This document shows, in pieces, positions 1 to 5,914 of a stretch of DNA of 7,326 nt; positions within the stretch are counted from its first letter, which is position 1, and the number at the start of each line of letters is the position of its first letter. The translations under genes were made by a program, and so were the position numbers. The notes below the pieces were generated by a model. The model was not told the DNA's origin, made no database searches, and saw only the letters and a program-made list of their open reading frames with translations. Source of the DNA: an uncultured Oscillibacter sp. (GTDB lineage Bacteria > Bacillota > Clostridia > Oscillospirales > Oscillospiraceae); NCBI GenBank assembly GCA_910584995.1, contig CAJUDW010000055.1, forward strand, positions 1-7,326, in the 5' to 3' direction.

Positions 1-1059
1 ACCAACTGCGCCGCCATCCTGGGTATGCGCTACTTCGGCGAGCACAAAAAGGGCACCCTGACCCTGGCCTGGGCCATTGCCAACCGCAACGGCTACGCCT
101 CCTGCCACGGCGGCCAGAAGGAATACACCCTGGCCGACGGCAGCAAGTACGTGGCGGCCGTGTTCGGCCTCTCCGGCTCCGGCAAGTCCACCCTCACCCA
201 TGCCAAGCACGGCGGCAAGTATCCCGCCATCAAGGTCCTCCACGACGACGCTTTTATCATCAACACCGATACCTGCGCCTCCGTGGCCCTGGAGCCCACC
301 TACTTCGACAAGACCGCCGACTATCCCGTGGACTCCGAGGACAACAAGTACCTGCTGACCGCCCAGAACTGCTCCGCCACCCTGGACGAGGACGGCAAGA
401 TCGTGCTTGTCACTGAGGACGTGCGCAACGGCAACGGCCGGGCCATCAAGTCCAAGCTTTGGTCCCCCAACCGCGTGGATAAGATCGACTCCCCCGTTAA
501 CGCCATCTTCTGGATCATGAAGGATCCCACCATCCCTCCCATCGTGCGGCTGAAGGGCTCCTCCCTGGCCTCCGTCATGGGCGCAACCCTGGCCACCAAG
601 CGTTCTTCCGCCGAGCGTCTGAAGGCCGGCGTGGATCCCAACGCCCTGGTGGTGGAGCCCTATGCCAACCCCTTCCGCACCTATCCCCTGCATCACGACT
701 ATGAGAAGTTCAAGAAGCTGGTGGAAGAGAAGAACGTGTCCTGCTATATTATCAACACCGGCGACTTCATGGGTAAGAAGGTCCAGAAGGAAGACACCCT
801 GGGCATCCTGGAGGCTGTTGTGGAGGGCAAGGCCAGCTTCAAGCCCTGGGGCCCCTTCACCGACATTGAAATCCTGGAGTGGGACGGCTTTGTGCCCGAT
901 CTCGCCAACCACGAGTATGTGGCCCAGCTGAAGGCCCGTATGCAGGATCGCCTTACCTACGTCACCAAGCTGGATACGGAAGAGGGCGGCTTCAACAAGC
1001 TTCCTGCCGACGCCGCCGCGGCCATCCAGAAGGTCGTGGATCAGGCCAACACCCTGTAA
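1..1059 (+). CDS. pckA: Phosphoenolpyruvate carboxykinase (ATP-type), 3' part
   Basis: The reading frame is open from base 1, so the start lies upstream; 352 residues are visible, probably about two thirds of the enzyme. PEP carboxykinase (ATP) interconverts oxaloacetate + ATP with PEP + CO2 + ADP in the cytoplasm; in gut anaerobes it often runs toward oxaloacetate. The P-loop GLSGSGKST is at visible residues 56-64 and a kinase-2-like HDDAF follows at 81-85, matching the family order (GLSGTGKTT, then GDDEH). Later blocks also align with E. coli PckA: the IPPIVRL stretch with its VLPPVSRL, and CYIINTGDFMGKKV with its AYLVNTGWNGTGKR. The active-site surroundings are divergent (Ser for Thr in the P-loop, HDDAF rather than GDDEH), so this is an atypical subfamily, although the P-loop Lys and Asp pair are kept. 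It ends with TAA just before a strong hairpin. The family call is firm; the direction of the reaction is inferred. Confidence 0.88.
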   Translation, partial: TNCAAILGMRYFGEHKKGTLTLAWAIANRNGYASCHGGQKEYTLADGSKYVAAVFGLSGSGKSTLTHAKHGGKYPAIKVLHDDAFIINTDTCASVALEPTYFDKTADYPVDSEDNKYLLTAQNCSATLDEDGKIVLVTEDVRNGNGRAIKSKLWSPNRVDKIDSPVNAIFWIMKDPTIPPIVRLKGSSLASVMGATLATKRSSAERLKAGVDPNALVVEPYANPFRTYPLHHDYEKFKKLVEEKNVSCYIINTGDFMGKKVQKEDTLGILEAVVEGKASFKPWGPFTDIEILEWDGFVPDLANHEYVAQLKARMQDRLTYVTKLDTEEGGFNKLPADAAAAIQKVVDQANTL

Positions 1060-1078
1060 AAACCTAGGAACGGCGAAA

Positions 1079-1130
1079 CCCCCTTTGGGGAAAAAAGAGA
1101 CCGGGAGGCCCCAGCTGGGGCCTCCCGGTT
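1079..1130. terminator. Bidirectional terminator between pckA and the immunity-like gene
   Basis: A perfect 30-nt palindrome (1100-1129, centred on CCCCAGCTGGGG) lies between convergent genes. On the - strand it is followed by TCTCTTTTTT (complement of 1091-1100), a textbook U-tract, so it terminates the immunity-like gene well. On the + strand the A-rich flank precedes the stem and only a short T-run (1129-1131) follows, so pckA termination relies on the very stable stem. A small CCCC-TTT-GGGG hairpin sits just upstream (1080-1090). Confidence 0.87.
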
Positions 1131-1178
1131 TGCCTGTCAGGATCATCCTGCGGGGTTTCCGGATGCAGGATCCGCAGC

Positions 1179-1616
1179 CTACGCCCTGTCAGGATATTTT
1201 CCGCACAGCCCGTCCAGTTCCGCAATCAGCGCGCCCATCTCTGCCTTGTCCAGTACCGCTTCGATCTCGGCAGTGTCATCCCCGTCCATGGTGTTGGGCA
1301 GGTAGAAAGCCGCCGCGAAACGGAACCCCTCCCCCTCCGCCTGGGCCGCGATCTCAAAATAAGGATCCACAAAGTCGCTGGCGTACTCCTCCCGGATACC
1401 GGCGTTCAGTACCTTCAGCCCCGCGCAGAGGGCCTGCAGTTCATAGGTCAGCAGGCAGCTGTTGGTATCCTTCACCACGCTGCCATCCTCCCTGACCCAG
1501 GTACAGCGAAGGACCAGCCAGTTCTGATCGTCGCTGGCGGGATCGCCCCCTCCCTGGGGGAATTCGTATCCGGCAATATCCAGTTTCAGGCTGGAATCCT
1601 GATTCTTGAACAGCAT
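1179..1616 (-). CDS. WapI-like immunity family protein (putative)
   Basis: A 145-residue soluble acidic protein without signal peptide or membrane segment. The N-terminus (LKLDIAGYEFP at about residues 10-20, then a DDQNWLVLRC block at 29-38) resembles the small proteins annotated as WapI family immunity proteins, which bind and neutralise a contact-dependent toxin. The resemblance is from memory and is partial. The ATG at 1616 is chosen over one 39 nt upstream because a strong AAAGGAG ribosome site sits about 9 nt before it. The gene is alone on its strand, convergent with pckA and divergent from the ModE-like gene, and no polymorphic toxin is visible. It may be an orphan immunity gene or a housekeeping protein with the same fold. 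The gene itself is firm; the function is weak. Confidence 0.7.
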   Translation of the reverse strand: MLFKNQDSSLKLDIAGYEFPQGGGDPASDDQNWLVLRCTWVREDGSVVKDTNSCLLTYELQALCAGLKVLNAGIREEYASDFVDPYFEIAAQAEGEGFRFAAAFYLPNTMDGDDTAEIEAVLDKAEMGALIAELDGLCGKYPDRA

Positions 1617-1687
1617 ATGATGCCACTCCTTTCCTTTTCCCCGCCCTCCGGACATATCCGGAACGGGGAAGTTTTTTCTGTTTTACT

Positions 1688-1715
1688 ATTGTATCACATT
1701 TCCGGCAGTTTGCAA
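1688..1715 (-). promoter_or_regulatory. Sigma-A promoter of the immunity-like gene
   Basis: On the - strand TTGCAA (1710-1715) and TACAAT (1688-1693) are separated by 16 bp, and TGA directly before the -10 forms an extended -10. Its -35 is the same six bases used by the opposite promoter. The leader carries a GC-rich inverted repeat (TCCGGACATATCCGGA, 1647-1662) upstream of the ribosome site. Confidence 0.72.
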
Positions 1716-1737
1716 ACGGGGAGAGTTGTGGTACAAT
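1710..1737 (+). promoter_or_regulatory. Sigma-A promoter of the ModE-like gene and mnmA
   Basis: TTGCAA (1710-1715) and TACAAT (1732-1737) are separated by 16 bp, with TGG before the -10 (extended -10). The ATG is about 36 nt downstream, leaving a leader of roughly 30 nt. TTGCAA lies within the palindrome TTTGCAAA (1709-1716), so it reads as a -35 on both strands. Confidence 0.75.
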
Positions 1738-1773
1738 AGAAAAACAGACACACAGAAGGGAGGCGGGACCACT

Positions 1774-2196
1774 ATGGCTCAGGAACTGCGCTTGAAACTC
1801 ACCATCCGGCTGTTCACCGGGGACGACCGGCGCTGTTTTGGCCCCGGCATCGCTACGCTTTTGGAACAGGTGCAAGCATACAAGTCTCTCCGGGCCGCTG
1901 CCGCCTCTATGGGGATGGCCTATTCCAAGGCCTGGCGGATTATCCGCACGGCGGAGGAGGTCTTCGGCTGCAAGCTGCTGGACTCCACCACCGGCGGGAA
2001 GCACGGCGGCGGTGCGCAGCTGACGCCCCAGGCGGAGCGGATCCTAGCCGCCTACCAGGCCTATACCGCCGATGTGGAGCGGTACAGCCAGTCCCGCTTT
2101 GCGGACGCCTTCGCCTTCTGCCGCCAGGACATTTCGGAAAAACCGGAACCAGGCTGTTCTGACACCCCGGAGGAACGGGGACATAAGGAGTTTTAA
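1774..2196 (+). CDS. ModE-like winged-helix DNA-binding protein (no MOP domain)
   Basis: 140 residues matching the N-terminal DNA-binding domain of the molybdate regulator ModE: FGPG at 22-25, a helix-turn-helix at about 37-61 (LRAAAASMGMAYSKAWRII), and the glycine-rich wing GGKHGGGAQLTP at 74-85. Full ModE (about 260 residues) adds molybdate-binding MOP domains. This protein stops after a short polar tail, so it cannot be assumed to sense molybdate; such single-domain forms are common in Clostridia. The ATG at 1774 follows GGGAGG at a suitable distance and lies downstream of the promoter; an in-frame ATG at 1726 overlaps the -10 and is rejected. It ends 2 nt before the mnmA start, so the two are probably co-transcribed. 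It is also placed to control its own shared divergent promoter (inference). Confidence 0.88.
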   Translation: MAQELRLKLTIRLFTGDDRRCFGPGIATLLEQVQAYKSLRAAAASMGMAYSKAWRIIRTAEEVFGCKLLDSTTGGKHGGGAQLTPQAERILAAYQAYTADVERYSQSRFADAFAFCRQDISEKPEPGCSDTPEERGHKEF

Positions 2197-2198
2197 TC

Positions 2199-3257
2199 AT
2201 GGGCAAAAAAGTTTTAGCCGCCATGAGCGGCGGCGTAGATTCCAGCGTGGCCGTCTGGCTCCTCCAACAGCAGGGGTTTGACTGCGCCGGAGCCATCATG
2301 CTGCTGGGCGGGGCCGGGGAGGGCGGTGACAGCGTGGAAGACGCCAGGGCCGTGGCCCTGGCGCTGGGCATCCCCTTTCACGTGTTTGATTTTTCCGGGG
2401 AATTTGACAGCTGCGTCCTGCAAAAGTTCGCAGGGGGCTATCTGGATGGGGCCACCCCCAATCCCTGCATCGACTGCAACCGGCACTTGAAATTCGGTGC
2501 CTTCCTCCGCCGGGCGGCGGGGATGGGGTTCGACTATATCGCCACCGGCCATTATGCCAGGATTACCCGGGACACCGGAACCGGCCTCCTCTCCCTGCAA
2601 AAGGCGGCGGACCGGAACAGGGACCAAAGCTATGTGCTGGCCTCCGCCCTGCCCCAGGATCGGCTGTCCCGGGTGCTGTTCCCCCTGGGAGAACTGACCA
2701 AACCCCAGGTCCGGCAGATTGCGGAGGAACAGGGCTTTGCCAATGCCCGGAAACACGACAGTCAGGATATCTGCTTCATCCCGGACGGGGACTACGGGGC
2801 CTTCCTGGAGCGGTATACCGGAAAGGCCTGTCCCCCGGGGGATATTCTGGATCTGGACGGCCGGGTCATCGGACGCCATAAGGGGGCCGTCCGGTACACT
2901 GCCGGTCAGCGGAAAGGCCTGGGCATCGCCGCAGATCAGCCGGTATACGTATGCAGGAAGTCCATGGCGGACAACACCGTCACCGTGGGGCCGGAGACGG
3001 CGCTGTATACCCGGAGCCTTCTGACCGGAGACTGGGCGTGGGGCGCATCCCCCCTGCCGGGGCCCCGGGAAGTCCTAGCCAAAGTCCGTTACCGGCAGAC
3101 GGAGCAGCCTGCCCTGGCAGAGCCCCTGCCGGACGGGCAGGTACGGATCACCTTCCGCCAGCCACAGCGGGCCGTCACTGCCGGACAGGCGGCGGTCCTT
3201 TACGACGGGGATACGGTGCTGGGTGGCGGAACCATTCTGGAGGTTCTGGAGGGTTAG
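2199..3257 (+). CDS. mnmA: tRNA-specific 2-thiouridylase MnmA
   Basis: A 352-residue cytoplasmic enzyme that adds sulfur at position 2 of the wobble uridine (U34) of tRNA-Lys, -Glu and -Gln, using ATP and a persulfide donor. Visible features are the PP-loop SGGVDS (10-15) for ATP activation, NPCIDCNRHLKF (88-99) with the catalytic-type Cys93, GHYA (117-120), and QDICFIP (189-195) with the persulfide Cys192. KGAVRYTAGQRKGLGIA (228-244) and a C-terminal beta-barrel follow. Length and order fit the family. The ATG follows AAGGAG with 8 nt spacing and overlaps the intergenic end of the ModE-like gene, so it probably depends on that promoter. No cysteine desulfurase gene is adjacent, unlike in some Firmicutes. 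Function is firm. Confidence 0.97.
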   Translation: MGKKVLAAMSGGVDSSVAVWLLQQQGFDCAGAIMLLGGAGEGGDSVEDARAVALALGIPFHVFDFSGEFDSCVLQKFAGGYLDGATPNPCIDCNRHLKFGAFLRRAAGMGFDYIATGHYARITRDTGTGLLSLQKAADRNRDQSYVLASALPQDRLSRVLFPLGELTKPQVRQIAEEQGFANARKHDSQDICFIPDGDYGAFLERYTGKACPPGDILDLDGRVIGRHKGAVRYTAGQRKGLGIAADQPVYVCRKSMADNTVTVGPETALYTRSLLTGDWAWGASPLPGPREVLAKVRYRQTEQPALAEPLPDGQVRITFRQPQRAVTAGQAAVLYDGDTVLGGGTILEVLEG

Positions 3258-3300
3258 CTTTCCTCCGGGACGCCCGCCCGCTGTACAGGCCCGGGGAACG

Positions 3301-3334
3301 GCCGCCCCCTTCCCCGCCCCGGAAAAAGGGCGGC
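3301..3334 (+). terminator. Possible weak terminator hairpin after mnmA
   Basis: GCCGCCC (3301-3307) can pair with GGGCGGC (3328-3334), with TTCC/GGAA pairing inside. No T-run follows, so it may be a pause or mRNA-end structure rather than a true intrinsic terminator. It directly precedes the smpB promoter. Confidence 0.3.
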
Positions 3335-3339
3335 GGCAC

Positions 3340-3368
3340 TTGAAGAACCGGAAAATCCATGCTATACT
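3340..3368 (+). promoter_or_regulatory. smpB promoter
   Basis: TTGAAG (3340-3345) and TATACT (3363-3368) are 17 bp apart, and TGC (3360-3362) makes an extended -10. The smpB ATG is about 40 nt downstream. This gives smpB its own promoter, separate from mnmA. Confidence 0.75.
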
Positions 3369-3408
3369 ATAACCTGGAATTTTTCTCACCGGAAAGGGGG
3401 CAGCGCAT

Positions 3409-3873
3409 ATGAAGAAAACCGGCGTGAAGATCGCGGCCCAGAACCGCAAGGCCTTCCACGACTACTATGTGGAGGAAAAATATGAGGCGGGGATTGAACT
3501 GGCGGGCACGGAGGTGAAATCCATCCGGGCCGGCACCCTCAACCTGAAGGACGCCTACTGCACCGTGAAGGACGGGGAACTGTTCGTCCACGGGATGCAC
3601 ATCTCCCCCTATGAAAAGGGCAACATCTTCAATAAGGATCCCGTCCGGGTCCGGCGGCTCCTGATGCACAAGCGGGAAATCCGCAAACTCCACGCCCTGG
3701 TGAAGCAGGACGGCTACACCCTGGTTCCCCTCTCTCTCTACTTCCGGGATGCCCGGGTCAAGATAGAGGTCGGCCTCTGCAAGGGCAAAAAGACCTACGA
3801 CAAGCGCGCCGCAGCAGCCCAGATGGACGCCAAGCGGGAGATTGACCGGGCTATCCGGGCGCGGAACCGTTGA
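3409..3873 (+). CDS. smpB: SsrA-binding protein SmpB
   Basis: 154 residues, the normal length for SmpB. The protein binds the tRNA-like part of tmRNA and brings it to ribosomes stalled on mRNAs without a stop codon, so the nascent peptide is tagged and degraded. Family signatures are all present: AQNRKAFHDYYVEEKYEAGI near the start, the block GTEVKSIRAGTLNLKDAY (33-50), HISPYEKGN, and the basic C-terminal tail (KGKKTYDKRAAAAQMDAKRE, then RAIRARNR), which folds in the mRNA channel of the ribosome. The ATG follows a purine-rich GGAAAGGGGG site with 8 nt spacing. Its RNA partner ssrA is about 1.6 kb downstream on the same strand. Function is firm. Confidence 0.97.
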   Translation: MKKTGVKIAAQNRKAFHDYYVEEKYEAGIELAGTEVKSIRAGTLNLKDAYCTVKDGELFVHGMHISPYEKGNIFNKDPVRVRRLLMHKREIRKLHALVKQDGYTLVPLSLYFRDARVKIEVGLCKGKKTYDKRAAAAQMDAKREIDRAIRARNR

Positions 3874-3892
3874 CTCCGGGCTTTCATTCCCC

Positions 3893-3999
3893 TTTAGAAC
3901 TTGTATTCAGAGGTGGTGGACGCTGTCCGGGCCTTTTACAGCCCTGCAAGGCAAAATTCCCCGTCTATCCGGCATCCCCCTATGAATACAGGTTCTCAA
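3893..3999 (+). repeat. Inverted-repeat element or structured leader between smpB and the cyclophilin gene
   Basis: GAACTTGTATTCA (3897-3909) pairs with TGAATACAGGTTC (3983-3995) as a 13-bp stem with one G-U pair. A further A-U pair (3896/3996) and, after one mismatch, two more pairs extend it outward. The enclosed 73 nt contain two small adjacent hairpins, GGAC-GCT-GTCC (3918-3928) and GGGC/GCCC (3929-3944), giving a branched fold. The region contains no gene. It could be a miniature inverted-repeat element, the 5' leader of the cyclophilin mRNA, or a small RNA. A -10-like TATTAT (4003-4008) follows directly, but I see no good -35. Confidence 0.5.
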
Positions 4000-4029
4000 A
4001 TTTATTATAGCAGAGAAAGGAATCTGAGA

Positions 4030-4554
4030 ATGGCTAATCCAATTGCACTCATCACCATGGAGGACGGGCGGACTATGACCGCCGAACTGTTCCCTGACAA
4101 AGCGCCCAACACCGTCCATAACTTCATCTCCCTGGCCAACAAGGGCTTCTATGACGGCCTGACTTTCCACCGGGTGATCCCCGGCTTCATGATCCAGGGC
4201 GGCTGCCCCAAGGGCGACGGCACTGGCGGCCCCGGCTATGAAATCAACGGTGAATTTGCCTCCAACGGCTTCCCGCAAAATGACATCGCCCACACCACCG
4301 GCGTCCTCTCCATGGCCCGCACCATGGCCCCCAACTCCGCCGGAAGCCAGTTCTTCGTTATGGTCGCCCCTGCGGATCATCTGGACGGGGAATATGCCGC
4401 CTTCGGCCAGGTGACACTGGGCCAGGATGTGGCTGTGGATATCTCCCGGGTCCAGCGGAACATGTACGACGACAAGCCCAAAACCCCGGTGGTGATCCAA
4501 TCCATCCGCGTGGATACCCGCGGCGTGGAGTATCCGCAGCCGGAAACCCACTAA
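4030..4554 (+). CDS. Cyclophilin-type peptidyl-prolyl cis-trans isomerase
   Basis: 174 residues covering one complete cyclophilin domain, which catalyses cis-trans isomerisation of X-Pro bonds during folding. Key blocks are FHRVIPGFMIQGG (46-58), with the catalytic Arg48 and the pocket residues Phe53, Met54 and Gln56, then MART (95-98), GSQFFV (105-110) and HLDGEYAAFGQV (117-128). The Trp that binds cyclosporin in eukaryotic cyclophilin A is His117 here, as expected for a cyclosporin-insensitive bacterial form. There is no signal peptide, so it should be cytoplasmic. The ATG at 4030 follows AAAGGA with 8 nt spacing. The frame also opens upstream with TTG at 3901, but that stretch runs through the inverted-repeat element and has no conserved residues. 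The dehydrogenase gene begins 26 nt after the stop, so the two are likely co-transcribed. Confidence 0.95.
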   Translation: MANPIALITMEDGRTMTAELFPDKAPNTVHNFISLANKGFYDGLTFHRVIPGFMIQGGCPKGDGTGGPGYEINGEFASNGFPQNDIAHTTGVLSMARTMAPNSAGSQFFVMVAPADHLDGEYAAFGQVTLGQDVAVDISRVQRNMYDDKPKTPVVIQSIRVDTRGVEYPQPETH

Positions 4555-4580
4555 ACACCATGTATTTTGAGGAGGGGTCC

Positions 4581-5342
4581 ATGATGAAAACCGCCATTAT
4601 CACCGGCGCATCCTCCGGCCTCGGGCGGGAATTTGTCCGCCAGCTTGCCGGCTTCTTTCCGGAGATCTCGTGCTACTGGCTCATCGCCCGCAGGGCGGAC
4701 CGTTTGGAAGAACTGAAAGAGGATCTGCCGGATAAGACGGTGGTCTGTATGCCTCTGGACCTCTGTGATCCCATGAGTTTTATCACCTTCCGGGAAGCGC
4801 TCACGGAGCACCTCCCGGAGGTGACGCTGCTGGTGAACTGCGCCGGCTGCGGGTATCTGGGCTATGTGGGGAACATGGACAACAGCACCCAGACCCGGAT
4901 GGTAGACCTGAATGTACGGGCATTGACTGTTATCACCAATATGACAGTCCCCTATATGATCGGCGGCAGCCGGATTTTGAACGTCTCCTCCATCGCCTCC
5001 TTCTGTCCCACCCCCAGGATGACGGTGTACTCCTCCACAAAGGCCTATGTGTCCTCCTTCTCCCTGGGGCTGCACGAGGAACTTCGCCGCCGGAACATCA
5101 CGGTGACGGCGGTCTGTCCCGGCCCCATGATGACAGAGTTCCTGGATATCGGCAATATTGCGGGAAATTCCAAAACCTTTGCCAATCTCCCCTACTGCGA
5201 GCAGGTGCGGGTTGCCTCCGGCGCCCTCCAGGCCGCCAAAGCCGGGCGGGCCGTCTACACGCCCAAGGCATTCTACAAGTTTTACCGGCTTGCCGCAAAG
5301 CTGACGCCCGCAAAATGGATGGTAAAATTCACCAAGGTCTGA
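4581..5342 (+). CDS. Short-chain dehydrogenase/reductase (SDR family)
   Basis: 253 residues with a complete classical SDR fold: the cofactor motif TGASSGLG (8-15), NCAG (86-89) in place of the common NNAG, Asn111, the catalytic Ser region NVSSIAS (134-140), YSSTK (150-154) with the Tyr and Lys, and CPGP (179-182). Arg37/Arg38 after the second strand suggest NADPH preference. The C-terminal FYKFYRLAAKLTPAKW is a basic amphipathic tail seen in YqjQ/DltE-like SDRs of unknown substrate; I cannot assign one. AGGAGG (4570-4575) lies 5 nt before the ATG at 4581 and 8 nt before the ATG at 4584, so either may be used. An earlier ATG at 4560 precedes the ribosome site and is rejected. The gene follows the cyclophilin gene closely and ends about 100 nt before ssrA. 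Confidence 0.92.
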   Translation: MMKTAIITGASSGLGREFVRQLAGFFPEISCYWLIARRADRLEELKEDLPDKTVVCMPLDLCDPMSFITFREALTEHLPEVTLLVNCAGCGYLGYVGNMDNSTQTRMVDLNVRALTVITNMTVPYMIGGSRILNVSSIASFCPTPRMTVYSSTKAYVSSFSLGLHEELRRRNITVTAVCPGPMMTEFLDIGNIAGNSKTFANLPYCEQVRVASGALQAAKAGRAVYTPKAFYKFYRLAAKLTPAKWMVKFTKV

Positions 5343-5399
5343 GTGGCTGCGGGAATATGGAAATGTCACAAAATCGTAACACAATTCGACAGTGGGATG

Positions 5400-5408
5400 T
5401 GCTATGAT
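5400..5408 (+). promoter_or_regulatory. ssrA promoter (extended -10)
   Basis: TATGAT (5403-5408) preceded by TGC (5400-5402) gives an extended -10; no good -35 is present at the normal distance. The start would be near 5415, leaving a leader of about 34 nt before the mature tmRNA end at 5449. That leader contains the small hairpin GATTTC-AGCG-GAAATC (5419-5434) and would be removed by RNase P. Confidence 0.6.
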
Positions 5409-5448
5409 AGAAAGCGGTGATTTCAGCGGAAATCTCCCGCCTTGAACC

Positions 5449-5812
5449 GGGGGTGTACTGGTTTCGACGGGGGTATGGAGGCGGGATCAGCGGGCAGCGG
5501 CGCCTGACCGCCATAAAACGGGCAATTTATAAATCAAATAACAACAACACTGTTGCTGTTGCTGCCTAACTAACAGGCAGCCGTCCGACCCGGAAGGACC
5601 GCGAGCCGGGAAGGGCGTCGTTTAGCGGTAAATGTGCGCACGGTAAGCTTTGCCCGTGCCACACATGATGAAGCTCACCTGACCAGGCGGCGTGACGGCC
5701 TGCCGTCTGGAAGGGGAACGGGGAGGAAGACTCCCGCAATGACCGTCTGCGCCCGGAGAAAATCCCGTTAAAGTGCTTTCGGACGGGGGTTCGATTCCCC
5801 CCACCTCCACCA
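5449..5812 (+). ncRNA. ssrA: Transfer-messenger RNA (tmRNA)
   Basis: A one-piece tmRNA of about 364 nt. The start GGGGGTGTACTGGTTTCGAC is the hallmark 5' end of the tRNA-like domain; the 3' end carries the T-loop GGTTCGATTCCCCCC and an encoded CCA. GGGGGTG (5449-5455) pairs with CACCTCC (5802-5808), with one G-U pair, followed by ACCA. Between them lie a first pseudoknot (about 5490-5515), the tag reading frame, the stem that holds the tag stop codon (GCTGCCT 5561-5567 with AGGCAGC 5575-5581), and further pseudoknots. tmRNA is charged with alanine, enters stalled ribosomes with SmpB and adds a degradation tag. Its 3' end is intact, so any element inserted here has restored the gene. Confidence 0.98.
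5522..5569 (+). other. tmRNA tag-peptide reading frame
   Basis: GCA at 5522 is the probable resume codon, about 9 nt after the first pseudoknot, as in other tmRNAs. It gives the tag AIYKSNNNNTVAVAA, ending at TAA (5567-5569) in the loop-side of a stem. The VAVAA end is a proteolysis signal of the usual hydrophobic-AA type. The final SNNNNTVAVAA is certain from the frame; the exact resume codon is inferred from position. Confidence 0.8.
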
Positions 5813-5815
5813 TGT

Positions 5816-5864
5816 AGGGACGATGATTTTGATACAATGGTATCGAGATTATCGTCCCTGCTTT
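5816..5864 (+). terminator. ssrA terminator hairpin
   Basis: Starting 3 nt after the CCA end, AGGGACGATGAT (5816-5827) pairs with ATTATCGTCCCT (5848-5859). The stem continues through a U-G/U-A/U-G stretch into GATAC-AATG-GTATC (5831-5844), making one nearly unbroken 20-bp hairpin with a 4-nt loop. A short T-run (GCTTTT, 5859-5865) follows. It is the likely first terminator of ssrA; the weak T-run may explain the second one downstream. Confidence 0.7.
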
Positions 5865-5902
5865 TATGCCCAAAACTGATACAAATCCGTGATTTTCATA
5901 CA
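5824..5902 (+). repeat. 13-bp direct repeats just downstream of ssrA
   Basis: TGATTTTGATACA (5824-5836) and TGATTTTCATACA (5890-5902) match at 12 of 13 positions and are 66 bp apart. A related TGATACAA lies between them (5877-5884). The first copy overlaps the terminator stem. They could be protein-binding sites, for example for a recombinase that uses the ssrA 3' end, or chance AT-rich similarity. Confidence 0.45.
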
Positions 5903-5914
5903 CTTTTGCGAATA

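Noticed and set aside
3901..4029. Upstream extension of the cyclophilin (43 residues)
   Set aside because: It starts at TTG inside the inverted-repeat element, shows no signal peptide or conserved residues, and a good ribosome site serves the ATG at 4030.
3907..5384. Long - strand frames opposite the cyclophilin and SDR genes
   Set aside because: These are shadow frames typical of GC-rich coding DNA: His/Gly-rich low-complexity translations opposite clearly conserved genes.
5789..5812. Second att copy of the ssrA 3' end in this window
   Set aside because: I searched by eye for the T-arm/acceptor sequence downstream of 5812 and found no match, so no attachment-site pair is claimed.
5622..5903. 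93-codon - strand frame containing VEVGGIEPPSES
   Set aside because: It is the antisense of the tmRNA 3' half. GGIEPPSE-type peptides are a familiar false protein produced by the reverse complement of tRNA-like T-arm sequence.
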